A stretch of DNA of 52,478 nt from Gallionella sp. (GTDB taxonomy: Bacteria; Pseudomonadota; Gammaproteobacteria; Burkholderiales; Gallionellaceae): the NCBI GenBank assembly GCA_030681375.1, contig JAUXWM010000055.1, forward strand, positions 1 to 52,478, read 5' to 3'. Each line of letters begins with the position of its first letter. The stretch's first letter is position 1. The position numbers and the translations under genes are program-made. The notes beneath the pieces are model-generated. The model searched no databases, was not told the origin of the DNA, and saw nothing but the letters and a program-made list of their open reading frames with translations. Below are positions 34,118-41,923 of this stretch, piece by piece.

Positions 34118-34399
34118 ATGCAGCACGTATTAATCATTCATGAGGTCGAATCTTATCCGGCGTGGAAGGTTGTTTTTGACCAGGCGGCAGATATTAGAAA
34201 ATGCGCCGGGGAAATGAGCTACCAGTTGCTGCGATACGATAATGACGCAAACAACATCGTCCACTTTTCGGTGTGGTCTTCATTGGACAATGCCCGGCGC
34301 TTCTTCGAGTCACCAGAACTGGTGGAAATCAGAAGAAAAGCCAGCGTAAAAGCACCAGACTTTATTTATCTGCATGAGATAGAGCGTGGCGTGTTATAG
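34118..34399 (+). CDS. Small dimeric alpha/beta-barrel protein (ABM/cyclase-like)
   Basis: A 93-aa protein. VLIIHEVESYPAWKVVFDQAADIRKCAGEMSYQLLRYDNDANNIVHF and SVWSSLDNARRFFESPELVEIRRKA follow the ferredoxin-like pattern of ABM or stress-response A/B-barrel proteins. AGGGAG nine nt before ATG supports the start. Function is unknown. Confidence 0.72.
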   Translation: MQHVLIIHEVESYPAWKVVFDQAADIRKCAGEMSYQLLRYDNDANNIVHFSVWSSLDNARRFFESPELVEIRRKASVKAPDFIYLHEIERGVL

Positions 34400-34458
34400 C
34401 TCGGGTATCACTTTCGAGGATGACGCGATAAACACGCTCAATTCCCTGGCCCCGTTAC

Positions 34459-34465
34459 GTTAGGC
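34459..34465 (+). other. Integron core-site-like GTTAGGC
   Basis: GTTAGGC, preceded by CCCGTTAC, lies 16 nt before the thioesterase gene start. It equals the perfect integron R-box (GTTRRRY). The 60 nt to its left, back to the preceding stop codon, show weak inverted symmetry and no GCCTAAC partner. Alone it is suggestive but not an attC site. Confidence 0.35.
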
Positions 34466-34480
34466 AAAAGAGGAAAGCCA

Positions 34481-34932
34481 ATGTCACCAAGCAAGTTGGA
34501 GCAATACCTGCATGATCACATACCATTGTCAAAAGCAATGCATGTATCAGTAGTATCAGCTGGCGAAGAGGAAATTATCCTCAGGGCACCACTCGCACCA
34601 AACATCAATCACCGCGATACCGTATTCGGCGGAAGTGTATCTGCTATAGCAATACTTGCAGCTTGGTCGTTGTTGCACACACGCTTACAAAGCGCCGGTA
34701 TCAGTAGCCGTCTCGTCATTCAACGCAACACCATGGACTATCACCTTCCCATTCTGGGTGAGTTCACGGCTCGTGCATTTATTGAGCAACCTGATGCGTG
34801 GCAGCGATTCATAGGCATGCTTAAGCGCAAAGGGAAAGCCAGAATATGGTTTCATCCATGCTCGAACATAACGGCCAAGTTGTCGGCTCTCTCACCGGCG
34901 AATTTGTCGCATTGGGGTTTAATGTCGCCTAA
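34481..34932 (+). pseudogene. YiiD_C-type thioesterase, interrupted by a frameshift
   Basis: The first 120 or so residues are a hotdog thioesterase of the YiiD C-terminal type: LEQYLHDHIPLSKAMHV, LAPNINHRDTVFGGSVSAIAILAAW, and TMDYHLPILGEFTARAF. Near 34841-34850 the family sequence continues in another frame (VSSMLEHNGQVVGSLTGEF, ending with TAA at 34930-34932). The original frame instead reads an unrelated tail to 34987. One missing base explains this. The enzyme is probably inactive, unless the base is a sequencing error. Confidence 0.7.
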
Positions 34933-35119
34933 TCTCTTCAAGCTGGGCCATGCAGACTTGGGTGGGCACGTTTCTGCGTCCACGTAGTCATCGAGCGCAG
35001 TAGCCACACGCATTCTGTTTGTTTGTCGTCACGGTAGTGGGTGCGGCTGGCGGAAACAGTGCGTGCGTGGAGAAAACGCAGTCTGCAATCATAAAGGCTA
35101 AAATTATGTGGTGCGAATT

Positions 35120-35473
35120 ATGTATATCGGCAAACTCGCTAAATTAACCGGCGCATCACCCAAGGCGATACGTCTTTACGAATCCATCGGCCTTATTCCA
35201 ATTCCCAGCCGCGAGGGAAAATATCGCATTTACTCGGATAAGGATGTAGCCCTTATGCATATGATCCGGCGCGCGCAAGCGGTCGGTTTCAACCTCGCCG
35301 AACTGAAAGAGTTGGTCGCGCTTAAAACCAAGAGCAACCGCTTTCCCATCGAGATCGCGAACGAGCTGATCGCCAGCAAGCGCGAAAAGCTGCGCTCCGA
35401 TATGGACAAAATCAATTTGCTAGACCGGCAATTGATAGAACTGCATGAAGAGCTGAATCGAACCTTCGGCTAA
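35120..35473 (+). CDS. MerR-family transcriptional regulator
   Basis: A 117-aa protein. The N-terminal winged helix is MYIGKLAKLTGASPKAIRLYESIGLIPIPSREGKYRIYSDKDVALMHMI, followed by the long dimerisation helix ending in LDRQLIELHEELN. No Cys metal-binding cluster is seen at the C-terminus, so it is not an obvious metal sensor. Two GTG codons upstream are open, but the family starts at MYIGKLA. A MerR-type promoter lies immediately downstream, in front of the EthD-like gene. Confidence 0.9.
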   Translation: MYIGKLAKLTGASPKAIRLYESIGLIPIPSREGKYRIYSDKDVALMHMIRRAQAVGFNLAELKELVALKTKSNRFPIEIANELIASKREKLRSDMDKINLLDRQLIELHEELNRTFG

Positions 35474-35486
35474 AAATTACATACGC

Positions 35487-35518
35487 TTGACTCTACCCCT
35501 TGGGACAAGGTTTACGCT
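35487..35518 (+). promoter_or_regulatory. MerR-type promoter with dyad in a 20-bp spacer
   Basis: TTGACT (35487-35492) and TACGCT (35513-35518) are separated by a 20-bp spacer, too long for unaided polymerase. The spacer contains CCTTG-GGA-CAAGG (35498-35510), a symmetric dyad. This is the hallmark of promoters that MerR proteins activate by DNA untwisting. It drives the gene at 35547 and its regulator is almost certainly the adjacent MerR protein. Confidence 0.75.
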
Positions 35519-35546
35519 GCTCCTTTCATAACCAGCGAGGCCAGCA

Positions 35547-35870
35547 ATGATTAAGATCAGCATCCTGTATCCCAACAACAATGGCGCAAGGTTCGATTTG
35601 CGCTATTACATTGACAAGCACATGCCAATGTCTATTGAACTCCTGGGCGCCCATGCCGGCTTCAGAGGCGTTTCTGTAGAGCATGGGCTCGGAGGCGGAA
35701 TTCCGGGCACAGAAGCAGCATACGTTGCCATGTGCCACTACCAGTTCGACTCGGTCGAAAACTTCATGGCTGCTTTCATGCCCCACGCAGCAGTGCTCCA
35801 GGGCGACATGCCAAACTACACAGACATCGAGCCGGTTATTCAAGTCAACGAAGTGCTCATTTCCAAATAG
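35547..35870 (+). CDS. EthD-family protein
   Basis: A 107-aa dimeric alpha/beta-barrel protein. IKISILYPNNNGARFDLRYYIDKHMPMSIELLG begins with the EthD pattern (Y-Y..KHMP), then YVAMCHYQFDSVENFMAAFMPHAAVLQGDMPNYTDIEPVIQ. Such proteins occur next to oxidation or detoxification enzymes, with unclear activity. Its promoter is of MerR type, so expression is inducible. Confidence 0.83.
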   Translation: MIKISILYPNNNGARFDLRYYIDKHMPMSIELLGAHAGFRGVSVEHGLGGGIPGTEAAYVAMCHYQFDSVENFMAAFMPHAAVLQGDMPNYTDIEPVIQVNEVLISK

Positions 35871-36202
35871 TGCTTCGAACTGAAAAACGAAGTTGCATCA
35901 TTTGTTGGTCAGACCTCAACCCGACAAGTCGGGACTCATGGGCATGCCCACGTGTTGATTGCCCGCATGTTGATTTGACCGCCCCCACCGTGCCATGTAT
36001 ATTTCGTGCCCATGAAGACTCAATCATCCATTGCTTCCACAACAACCTCCACCAAGCGACTGTGGCTAGGGACACTATCCCATTGCCGCAGCTCGTTCCT
36101 GTTTTAACTTAATCGTTTTACTTAACCGGGCAACTGCGGGTCTGACCGCGTTGCCTCATATCTGCCGAAGACCTGCACCAGCCACTATATGGGTCTTGAA
36201 TC
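35871..36202. other. Intergenic region without a convincing gene
   Basis: About 330 nt between the EthD-like gene and the EamA gene. It contains the short palindrome GGGCATGCCC near 35941-35950 and otherwise no domain-bearing frame. Open frames here have no Shine-Dalgarno and no recognisable sequence. Confidence 0.5.
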
Positions 36203-37144
36203 ATGGCAAACATTTCACGAAGTATTCCGGTCAATCGCGATGTGCTTATCGGCATAGCCTTTGCGCTGCTCGCGGCGCTCGGCTTTTCAGCAAAGGCCAT
36301 TCTGGTCAAGCTGGCTTATCTCGACAACGTGGATGCGGTGACGCTGCTGGCGTTGCGCATGGCGTTCTCGCTGCCGTTCTTTGTAGGTGTCGCGGTCTGG
36401 GTCAGGCGCCAGCACGCGGAGCCGCTCAGCACGCATGACAGGATGCTCGTGCTGTTATTGGGTCTGATCGGTTATTACCTCTCAAGCTTGCTGGATTTCC
36501 TTGGGCTGCAATACATTACCGCCGGGCTGGAGCGCCTGATCCTGTTCCTCTATCCGACAATGACGGTGCTTCTCTCGGCGCTGGTATACAAGCGCGCCAT
36601 TGGCAGAAAAATTATTGCGGCGATGGCGTTGTGCTATGTCGGGATCGTGCTGGTCTTTTTACATGATCTGGGCCTGCACGACGCGGGTATGAAGCAGGGT
36701 GTCATCTTGTTGGGCGCGTCATTGGTGTTCGCCAGCACCTTGTCCTACTCGATTTATCTGGTGGGCGCGGGGCATGCCATCGCCCGCATCGGCGCGGCGC
36801 GTTTCACCGCCTATGCGATGGTAGTGGCGTGCTTTGCCTGCCTGTTGCAGTTTGGCGTGATGCGCCCGGTGAGCGCGCTCGACTTGCCATTGCGCGTATA
36901 TGAACTCTCCATCGCCATGGCGATCTTCTCCACAGTGTTACCAGCGTTCCTGCTGTCCCACGCCATCTGCCGCATTGGCTCCGGGAGCGCATCGCTGATC
37001 GGTACCATCGGGCCAGTCAGTACGATCTACATGGCGCATGTTTTCCTGAACGAGAGCATATCGCCACTGCAAATCGCTGGCGCATCGCTGGTATTGGTCG
37101 GTGTGCTCATTATCAGCATGAACAGCAAACGCGAGGGGAAATGA
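36203..37144 (+). CDS. EamA/DMT-family membrane transporter
   Basis: A 313-aa protein with ten predicted transmembrane helices in two EamA repeats. The first repeat includes GIAFALLAALGFSAKAILVKLAYL and GLQYITAGLERLILFLYPTMTVLLSAL; the second begins near VILLGASLVFASTLSYSIYLV. The family exports amino acids or other small metabolites and no substrate can be read from sequence. It stands alone between a short intergenic region and an isochorismatase fragment. Confidence 0.9.
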   Translation: MANISRSIPVNRDVLIGIAFALLAALGFSAKAILVKLAYLDNVDAVTLLALRMAFSLPFFVGVAVWVRRQHAEPLSTHDRMLVLLLGLIGYYLSSLLDFLGLQYITAGLERLILFLYPTMTVLLSALVYKRAIGRKIIAAMALCYVGIVLVFLHDLGLHDAGMKQGVILLGASLVFASTLSYSIYLVGAGHAIARIGAARFTAYAMVVACFACLLQFGVMRPVSALDLPLRVYELSIAMAIFSTVLPAFLLSHAICRIGSGSASLIGTIGPVSTIYMAHVFLNESISPLQIAGASLVLVGVLIISMNSKREGK

Positions 37145-37273
37145 TAGGCTGGCTGCGGCAGATCGCGAATAAATTCCGCGAATAGAGGTTTAGCGGTTGG
37201 CAAAGTATTATGATTCTGGCCCGTTAAAGGGGAAGATGCGGTTCAACGCACGTGCAGGAAAAGCCTAATTATC

Positions 37274-37492
37274 GTGGGGTTCATGACGTACAACTGTGTC
37301 AGTTCGACGGCGTGTGCCGCGTGCGACCTAGGCTACGGCGTGACCGTCGTCGCCGGTGCCATGGCAACGCGCGATCTGCCGGTCGGCAAGGGTGGCATCG
37401 ACCCGGCTTCCGTGCTGCAAACTGCCAGCCTAGCCGCGCTTGCTGACCGGATTGCAGAGGTGGTTGCTGCGGCAGGCGAGATTCCGGATTAA
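37274..37492 (+). pseudogene. C-terminal fragment of an isochorismatase-family cysteine hydrolase
   Basis: A 72-codon frame carries the family's end: GFMTYNCVSSTACAACDLGYGVTVVAGAMATRDL with the catalytic Cys, and ASLAALADRIAEVV at the terminus. The first 110 or so residues, with the other catalytic Asp and Lys, are missing. The frame starts at a GTG with no Shine-Dalgarno. It is therefore a truncated gene. Confidence 0.75.
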
Positions 37493-37606
37493 AGGAAATG
37501 CTGAATAAGTCCGTTCGCCGCATAAGGCATTTGAGCCTGCCAATAAGGCGCAGTCTATTCCGAGTTACTGAACCGTAACCAATCTCAAGCAAAAGATGAA
37601 TGTGTA

Positions 37607-37650
37607 TTGACACTCTGTTTTGCAGAGCTATATACTCTGCAAAACAGAGT
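37607..37650 (+). promoter_or_regulatory. Promoter overlapped by a perfect 16-bp inverted repeat operator
   Basis: TTGACA (37607-37612) and TATACT (37631-37636) with an 18-bp spacer form a near-consensus promoter. ACTCTGTTTTGCAGAG (37612-37627) and its exact reverse complement CTCTGCAAAACAGAGT (37635-37650) flank the 7-nt CTATATA, so a bound dimer would cover both the spacer and the -10. This is a classic repressor site. The winged-helix regulator encoded at 39138 is the natural candidate. The first ATG is 20 nt downstream. Confidence 0.85.
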
Positions 37651-37669
37651 TAACTTACAGGACGCCGCC

Positions 37670-38713
37670 ATGTCACAACTTGCCACACAACAGCTCGATT
37701 CCATCCATTCGATGTTGTCCGCCGGCCACCGCAATCTGCGCATTGAGCGGCACAGCCTAGTGCTATGGGGTGCCAATTGCGGCGGACTGATTTTGGCAAG
37801 CAACCACATTCTCACCGCCGAACAGTTTCCGGTACTGGAGCAACGCGCCATAGCCTGGCTGATCCTGCTTACGCTCACCGTCTCCGGCGTCAGCCTGCTC
37901 GACTGGCACCTCACCCGCCGTGCCAAACAAGCACGAGACGAAGCCTGGTCGTTCATCCACCGGCAGGTGATCAAGGTGTGGTGGCTGCTGATGTCGGTCG
38001 GAGTGTTACTGACTTTCGCTACCTTTTTCTACGGCGGCGGTTACATGATTTTTGCGGCCTGGGTAGTGTTGACTGGACTCGGTTTATACGTGCATGGCTT
38101 GTTTTCCGAAGAGTTGCTGGAATGGGCGGGCGCACTCATCATTGCCATCGGCATCGGGATGCTGGCATTCCGCCTGAACTACACCGCCTCGCAGTGGGTC
38201 GCTGCCTCCACCCTGGGACTGGGCCTGCCACTGTTGGCCGCCATGCTTGATCGTGGACAGCAACGCGCAGCATGGGTGCGATTGGTGCAATCCGTAGGCT
38301 GGATTCTGTGCGTGCTGATCCCACCGCTGTTGGCGCAGCGGCTGGACAACGCCAGCGTCCCACCTGATGCGCCAGTAGTATCGCTGGATGAATTCCGCAA
38401 ACAACCCGCTGCACAACAGATAGTCGTCCTGCCTGCGGGCAGCACGATTCCTGTCAAGGTCGAAGTTTCCGGCGACGTGTTCCGCGCCAGCAATGGATCT
38501 GTATTACCACTGGTGCTGAACGTGCCGATCGAGATCGTGATGAATAACGGTCTACCCACCGGAAAATGGCGCTTTCCCGGCGATAGCTGGGAAATGGCAC
38601 GCGAAACACACTGGATCAGCATTCCATGGATCAAGGCGGAATTGGCTCCGCAATCCGGGCCGGAGATACGCACCAGCCTGGTCGTCGAAGCTCGTCATCA
38701 ACCCACCCATTAA
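37670..38713 (+). CDS. Multi-pass membrane protein with C-terminal soluble domain, unknown function
   Basis: A 347-aa protein. The N-terminal two-thirds contain about seven hydrophobic helices (for example LVLWGANCGGLILAS, AWLILLTLTVSGVSLL, WWLLMSVGVLLTFATFFYGGGYMIFAAWVVLTGLGLYV). The C-terminal 95 residues are soluble, beginning QIVVLPAGSTIPVKVEVSGDVF, and look homologous to the lipoprotein encoded next. The start is set where the promoter and the spacing make sense, 21 codons inside the longest frame. It is the first gene of the operon at 37607. Confidence 0.7.
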   Translation: MSQLATQQLDSIHSMLSAGHRNLRIERHSLVLWGANCGGLILASNHILTAEQFPVLEQRAIAWLILLTLTVSGVSLLDWHLTRRAKQARDEAWSFIHRQVIKVWWLLMSVGVLLTFATFFYGGGYMIFAAWVVLTGLGLYVHGLFSEELLEWAGALIIAIGIGMLAFRLNYTASQWVAASTLGLGLPLLAAMLDRGQQRAAWVRLVQSVGWILCVLIPPLLAQRLDNASVPPDAPVVSLDEFRKQPAAQQIVVLPAGSTIPVKVEVSGDVFRASNGSVLPLVLNVPIEIVMNNGLPTGKWRFPGDSWEMARETHWISIPWIKAELAPQSGPEIRTSLVVEARHQPTH

Positions 38714-38731
38714 CCCACCAAGGAGAAACAC

Positions 38732-39127
38732 ATGAAACTCGCCCGAATTTTGATCGCCGCCACCACTTGTGCTGTTCTGACAGCCTGTGCCGGATTGCCA
38801 CCCAGCGCTGCCGACATCGCCAAAACACCGCAAATCCGCTTCGGTCAGCCGCTTCCAGAGGGCGACAACTTCGTCCTGCTCTTCCCGGCAGGCACGCCGC
38901 TACCGGTATCCACCGTGGTGGATGGCAACCTGTTCGAGCACAACGGACAAGCTACGCTGCACGTCACCCTCAAGCGCGATGTGTATGTGTTCCGCCAGTT
39001 CGCAAGCTTCGACGGCCAGAACTGGCAGCCCGTGCGTAAGATGATAGAAACCAATTTGGAACTCCAGATTCCGCAGAAGGATGGCAGCAATGCCGGAATG
39101 CTGCATGTAAAAATGGATCAAAAATAG
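38732..39127 (+). CDS. Lipoprotein with domain shared with the upstream membrane protein
   Basis: A 131-aa protein. Signal MKLARILIAATTCAVLTACAG has the lipobox LTAC at residues 16-19. The mature part NFVLLFPAGTPLPVSTVVDGNLF...LNLEL-like strands parallels the C-terminal domain of the preceding protein (IVVLPAGSTIPVKVEVSGDVF, and matching blocks to the end). AAGGAGAAAC precedes the ATG. It is likely an envelope partner of the membrane protein; function is unknown. Confidence 0.75.
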   Translation: MKLARILIAATTCAVLTACAGLPPSAADIAKTPQIRFGQPLPEGDNFVLLFPAGTPLPVSTVVDGNLFEHNGQATLHVTLKRDVYVFRQFASFDGQNWQPVRKMIETNLELQIPQKDGSNAGMLHVKMDQK

Positions 39128-39137
39128 GCGCGCAACC

Positions 39138-39476
39138 ATGGAGATGCTCGACTCCTTACTGCATCAGCCCCTGCGCACCCAGCTCGCCGCCTTCCTGGCG
39201 GGCGCGGGTGAAGCTACCTTCACCGAACTCAAGCGGCAACTGGATGTTTCCGACGGGAACCTAGATTCTCACCTGAAGAAACTGATTGCCGCTGATTATG
39301 TGAAAGTCCGCAAGGATGACAGCACTGGCCGCACCCAAACCTGTTACGCCTTGACCAAAATCGGGCGCACTGCATTGCAAAGCTACATCCTGGCATTGCA
39401 AAAAATGCTGCCGCTGGACGGCCCAGCGCCATCCCCTCCAGCCAAACGGCGGGGGGCAAAGTTACAACCAGCATAG
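39138..39476 (+). CDS. Winged-helix transcriptional regulator (HTH_34-type)
   Basis: A 112-aa protein. LLHQPLRTQLAAFLAGAGEATFTELKRQLDVSDGNLDSHLKKLIAADYVKVRKDDSTGRTQTCYALTKIGRTAL is the winged-helix domain of the HTH_34 (MarR-like/ArsR-like) group, with recognition helix DGNLDSHLKKL. A Pro/Arg/Lys-rich tail follows. It is the third gene of the operon and probably binds the inverted repeat at 37612-37650, closing a feedback loop. Its stop directly abuts the next ATG. Confidence 0.85.
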   Translation: MEMLDSLLHQPLRTQLAAFLAGAGEATFTELKRQLDVSDGNLDSHLKKLIAADYVKVRKDDSTGRTQTCYALTKIGRTALQSYILALQKMLPLDGPAPSPPAKRRGAKLQPA

Positions 39477-40088
39477 ATGCAAATCGCATTACCGCATCCC
39501 ATCGGACAGGTGCGGCAACTCGCGCCCTTTGTTTTGTTGTCGCTATTACTTCACGTCGCGCTTTTATTTTTCATTCGCCCACCGGCAAGAAATTTCTCTG
39601 TCGCACAGCCACATCCGATAGATGTCTATTTATCCGCTCCACCTGTTTATGAACAAGCCCGCATACCGGACAAAACTACCACCAAAAAACAGGATAATCT
39701 GGCCAATTTACGGTCTACACGCATGAAACAGACAGCCCCGCTTGCCATACAGCCTGATGCGACTTCTCCTACCGCACAACCTGATACAATATTTTCCCCC
39801 GCCACTACCTTGGTTTTCAATCCGCAACAGTTGATGGAATCAGCTAAAAGCATAGCTCAGGACGAAGCCAGAAAGACCGAGCGGCACTTTGCTGAGGAAG
39901 AAAAGAAAAAACTCAGTACTCCCGCTGGTGCTCTGGCACAATTTCTGCGGCAACCTCACGAGGAATTACGCCTTGCCAACGGGATGCTGAAAATCATCAC
40001 TGATGCAGGTGCGATTTGTTTCCAGCCCGTACCGTATTTTGCGCGCGACACCCCAGGTTTGTACGGCATTCCCACCACCTGCCCTTAA
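39477..40088 (+). CDS. TonB-like single-pass envelope protein, unknown function
   Basis: A 203-aa protein. One N-terminal transmembrane helix (residues 17-34, LAPFVLLSLLLHVALLFFI) is followed by an extended Pro/Thr/Gln-rich stretch, then a Lys/Glu-rich helix (KTERHFAEEEKKKL) and a compact C-terminus ending in Cys-Pro. The layout resembles TonB/TolA energy transducers, but the canonical C-terminal TonB fold and YP motif are absent. Its ATG directly follows the stop of the regulator gene. Confidence 0.55.
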   Translation: MQIALPHPIGQVRQLAPFVLLSLLLHVALLFFIRPPARNFSVAQPHPIDVYLSAPPVYEQARIPDKTTTKKQDNLANLRSTRMKQTAPLAIQPDATSPTAQPDTIFSPATTLVFNPQQLMESAKSIAQDEARKTERHFAEEEKKKLSTPAGALAQFLRQPHEELRLANGMLKIITDAGAICFQPVPYFARDTPGLYGIPTTCP

Positions 40089-40406
40089 CGACTTTCCAGC
40101 AGACAGCCCTTAACGCCATGCTGATTCGGCGTTACTCTATGCCTCATGGTCATCTTTTTCATTTGTGCTGTTGATTTCAACTCGGTCGCTTGGGCTGCAC
40201 CTTGCACGCGCTGTGTTAATCGCCAGCCTCGCCTGCGGGCTCAGAGGCCTCAGGGTCAGCTTCGCATTTCTTTTGGTAGTCATACCAGACATGGACAACG
40301 AATAAGTCTCGAACATCCCTTTAAGGGTGTGAGCCCAACTTCGCACCCCTCATGTTTTGTGCAAGCTATAAAACCACCTGGTGGCTTAAGCCGACCCAAA
40401 GCAAAT
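40089..40406. other. Intergenic region between convergent genes
   Basis: About 318 nt separate the TonB-like gene and the convergent MocR gene. A minus-strand frame of 69 codons (40137-40346) has no recognised domain and no Shine-Dalgarno. No clear terminator hairpin with a T-run was found. Confidence 0.5.
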
Positions 40407-41813
40407 TCACCCAGCCCTTCCCATCGCCTTTTCCAGCACCTCAAAAATCCTCGGTGTCTGGCATTGCGCCACGTTGAAGCGCATAAATGGCGCAGCCGTC
40501 TGGCTCAGGCTGAACACGTTGCCGGGGGCGAGGACGACACCTTCGTGCAAGGCTTCTTGCGATACCTTGGCGGAGTCCAATCCGTGAGGTAGGCGCATCC
40601 AGAGGAACATGCCGCCCTGCGGTTTCATCCAGGGGGTGATGCCGAGTTTTTCCAGCCTGTGCAGCGTGCGCCCCATCGCGTCGGCCAACTTGCTGCGCAG
40701 CGCCTCGACGTGGTGGCGATAGGCGCCTTGGCGCAGCAGGGAGTAAACCAGTTCCGTGCCAAGGCCGCTGCTGCTGAGCGTGGTGGCCAGCTTCAGGTCG
40801 ACGATTTGTTCCGCCCAGTCTTGCCGTACCGCGATGTAGCCGCAGCGCACCGATGCCGTAAGTACCTTGGAAAAACTGCCGACGTGGATGACCCGGTTCA
40901 AGCCGTCGAATGACGCCAGCAGGGGCGAGGTGTTGTGTGCGAATTCTGCATAGATGTCGTCCTCGACGATCAGCAGGTTGTGATCTTCGGCTAGTTTGAG
41001 CACGCGGTGCGCGACGATGGGTGAAAGTACTGCACCAGTCGGGTTGTGAAAAACTGAATTGGTAATGTACAAGCGCGGTTTATGCTGCGCCAGCAGTTCG
41101 GCCATCGCCTGCACATCCGGCCCCTGCTCGGTATAAGGGACGGCGATCAGTTGCACGCGATGCGCGCGCAGCAGCGCCTGAAAGTTGAAGTATCCCGGAT
41201 CGTCAACAAGCACCGTGTCACCCGGCTCGACGAGGTAGCGGCAAATCAGGTCGATGGCCTGGGTGCCGGAGTCGGTCAGTATGATCTGACGTGCAGTCGC
41301 CATGACGCCGCGCTCGCCGAGACGGCGGCTGAGTTGTTCGCGCAATGGGAAGTGCCCATACGGATGCCCGTATTCCAGCAAGCCAGCTTGCGTGTCTCTG
41401 GCCAACCGGCGCAAGGCGCGACGTATTTCCTCATCCGGCAACCAGGAGGGGGGGAGCCATCCGCAGCCAGGCTTGAGCATGTCGCCTTCGGCTTCAAGCG
41501 ACTGGCGGATGATCCAGAGCGGATCAATGCTGCGATCCCGCGTCGCGCCCACATCGGCCAGCGATAGCGGCGGCGGATGCCCGCACACATAAAAACCCGA
41601 GCCGCGTTTCGCGGCGATCACGCCGTCGGCAGCCAGGCGGTCATAGGCTTCGACGATGGTGTTTTTCGCGACGTTCAACCGCCCGGCCATCTGCCTGATG
41701 GAGGGCAGTCGCTCGCCCGGCACCAGCACGCGGGAGGCCAGTTGCTCGCGTATCGCTTGCATCACCGCGTTTACGCGGGTTCCGTCTTTTTGCTTGGGGT
41801 TGGTTTGCATCAT
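40407..41813 (-). CDS. MocR-type GntR regulator with aminotransferase domain
   Basis: A protein of about 468 aa. The GntR winged helix is at the N-terminus (AVMQAIREQLASRVLVPGERLPSIRQMAGRLNVAKNTIVEAYDRLAADG). A fold-type I aminotransferase domain follows, with SFSKVLTASVRCGY supplying the PLP Lys and IVEDDIYAEF the Asp. MocR proteins sense PLP or amino compounds and control a divergent gene. A longer frame starts at 41858, inside the repeated GGGTACAA operator, so 41813 is preferred. The divergent gene is an EamA transporter. Confidence 0.9.
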   Translation of the reverse strand: MMQTNPKQKDGTRVNAVMQAIREQLASRVLVPGERLPSIRQMAGRLNVAKNTIVEAYDRLAADGVIAAKRGSGFYVCGHPPPLSLADVGATRDRSIDPLWIIRQSLEAEGDMLKPGCGWLPPSWLPDEEIRRALRRLARDTQAGLLEYGHPYGHFPLREQLSRRLGERGVMATARQIILTDSGTQAIDLICRYLVEPGDTVLVDDPGYFNFQALLRAHRVQLIAVPYTEQGPDVQAMAELLAQHKPRLYITNSVFHNPTGAVLSPIVAHRVLKLAEDHNLLIVEDDIYAEFAHNTSPLLASFDGLNRVIHVGSFSKVLTASVRCGYIAVRQDWAEQIVDLKLATTLSSSGLGTELVYSLLRQGAYRHHVEALRSKLADAMGRTLHRLEKLGITPWMKPQGGMFLWMRLPHGLDSAKVSQEALHEGVVLAPGNVFSLSQTAAPFMRFNVAQCQTPRIFEVLEKAMGRAG

Positions 41814-41856
41814 TTGTACCCGTAAGTTTAGCGGACAGTATCTTTGAATTGTACCC
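41813..41856. promoter_or_regulatory. Direct repeats TTGTACCC, probable MocR operator
   Basis: TTGTACCC occurs at 41814-41821 and 41849-41856, in direct orientation 35 bp apart, in the space between the divergent MocR and EamA genes. MocR regulators commonly bind direct repeats there. The pair is exact over 8 bp. Confidence 0.5.
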
Positions 41857-41923
41857 ATCTGTAACTGTTGATTCCAGCGCTTTCAAGGGAAGATGCCGGC
41901 TCTTCTTGCAGGAAACGGCGGGT

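Noticed and set aside
32949..34465. True integron attC sites
   Set aside because: Perfect GTTRRRY boxes exist, but no complementary RYYYAAC box at the other end of either spacer, and no integrase gene in the window. Kept only as a lower-confidence finding.
35732..36112. A 126-codon plus-strand frame overlapping the EthD-like gene
   Set aside because: It overlaps a clear gene in another frame and lacks any recognisable sequence.
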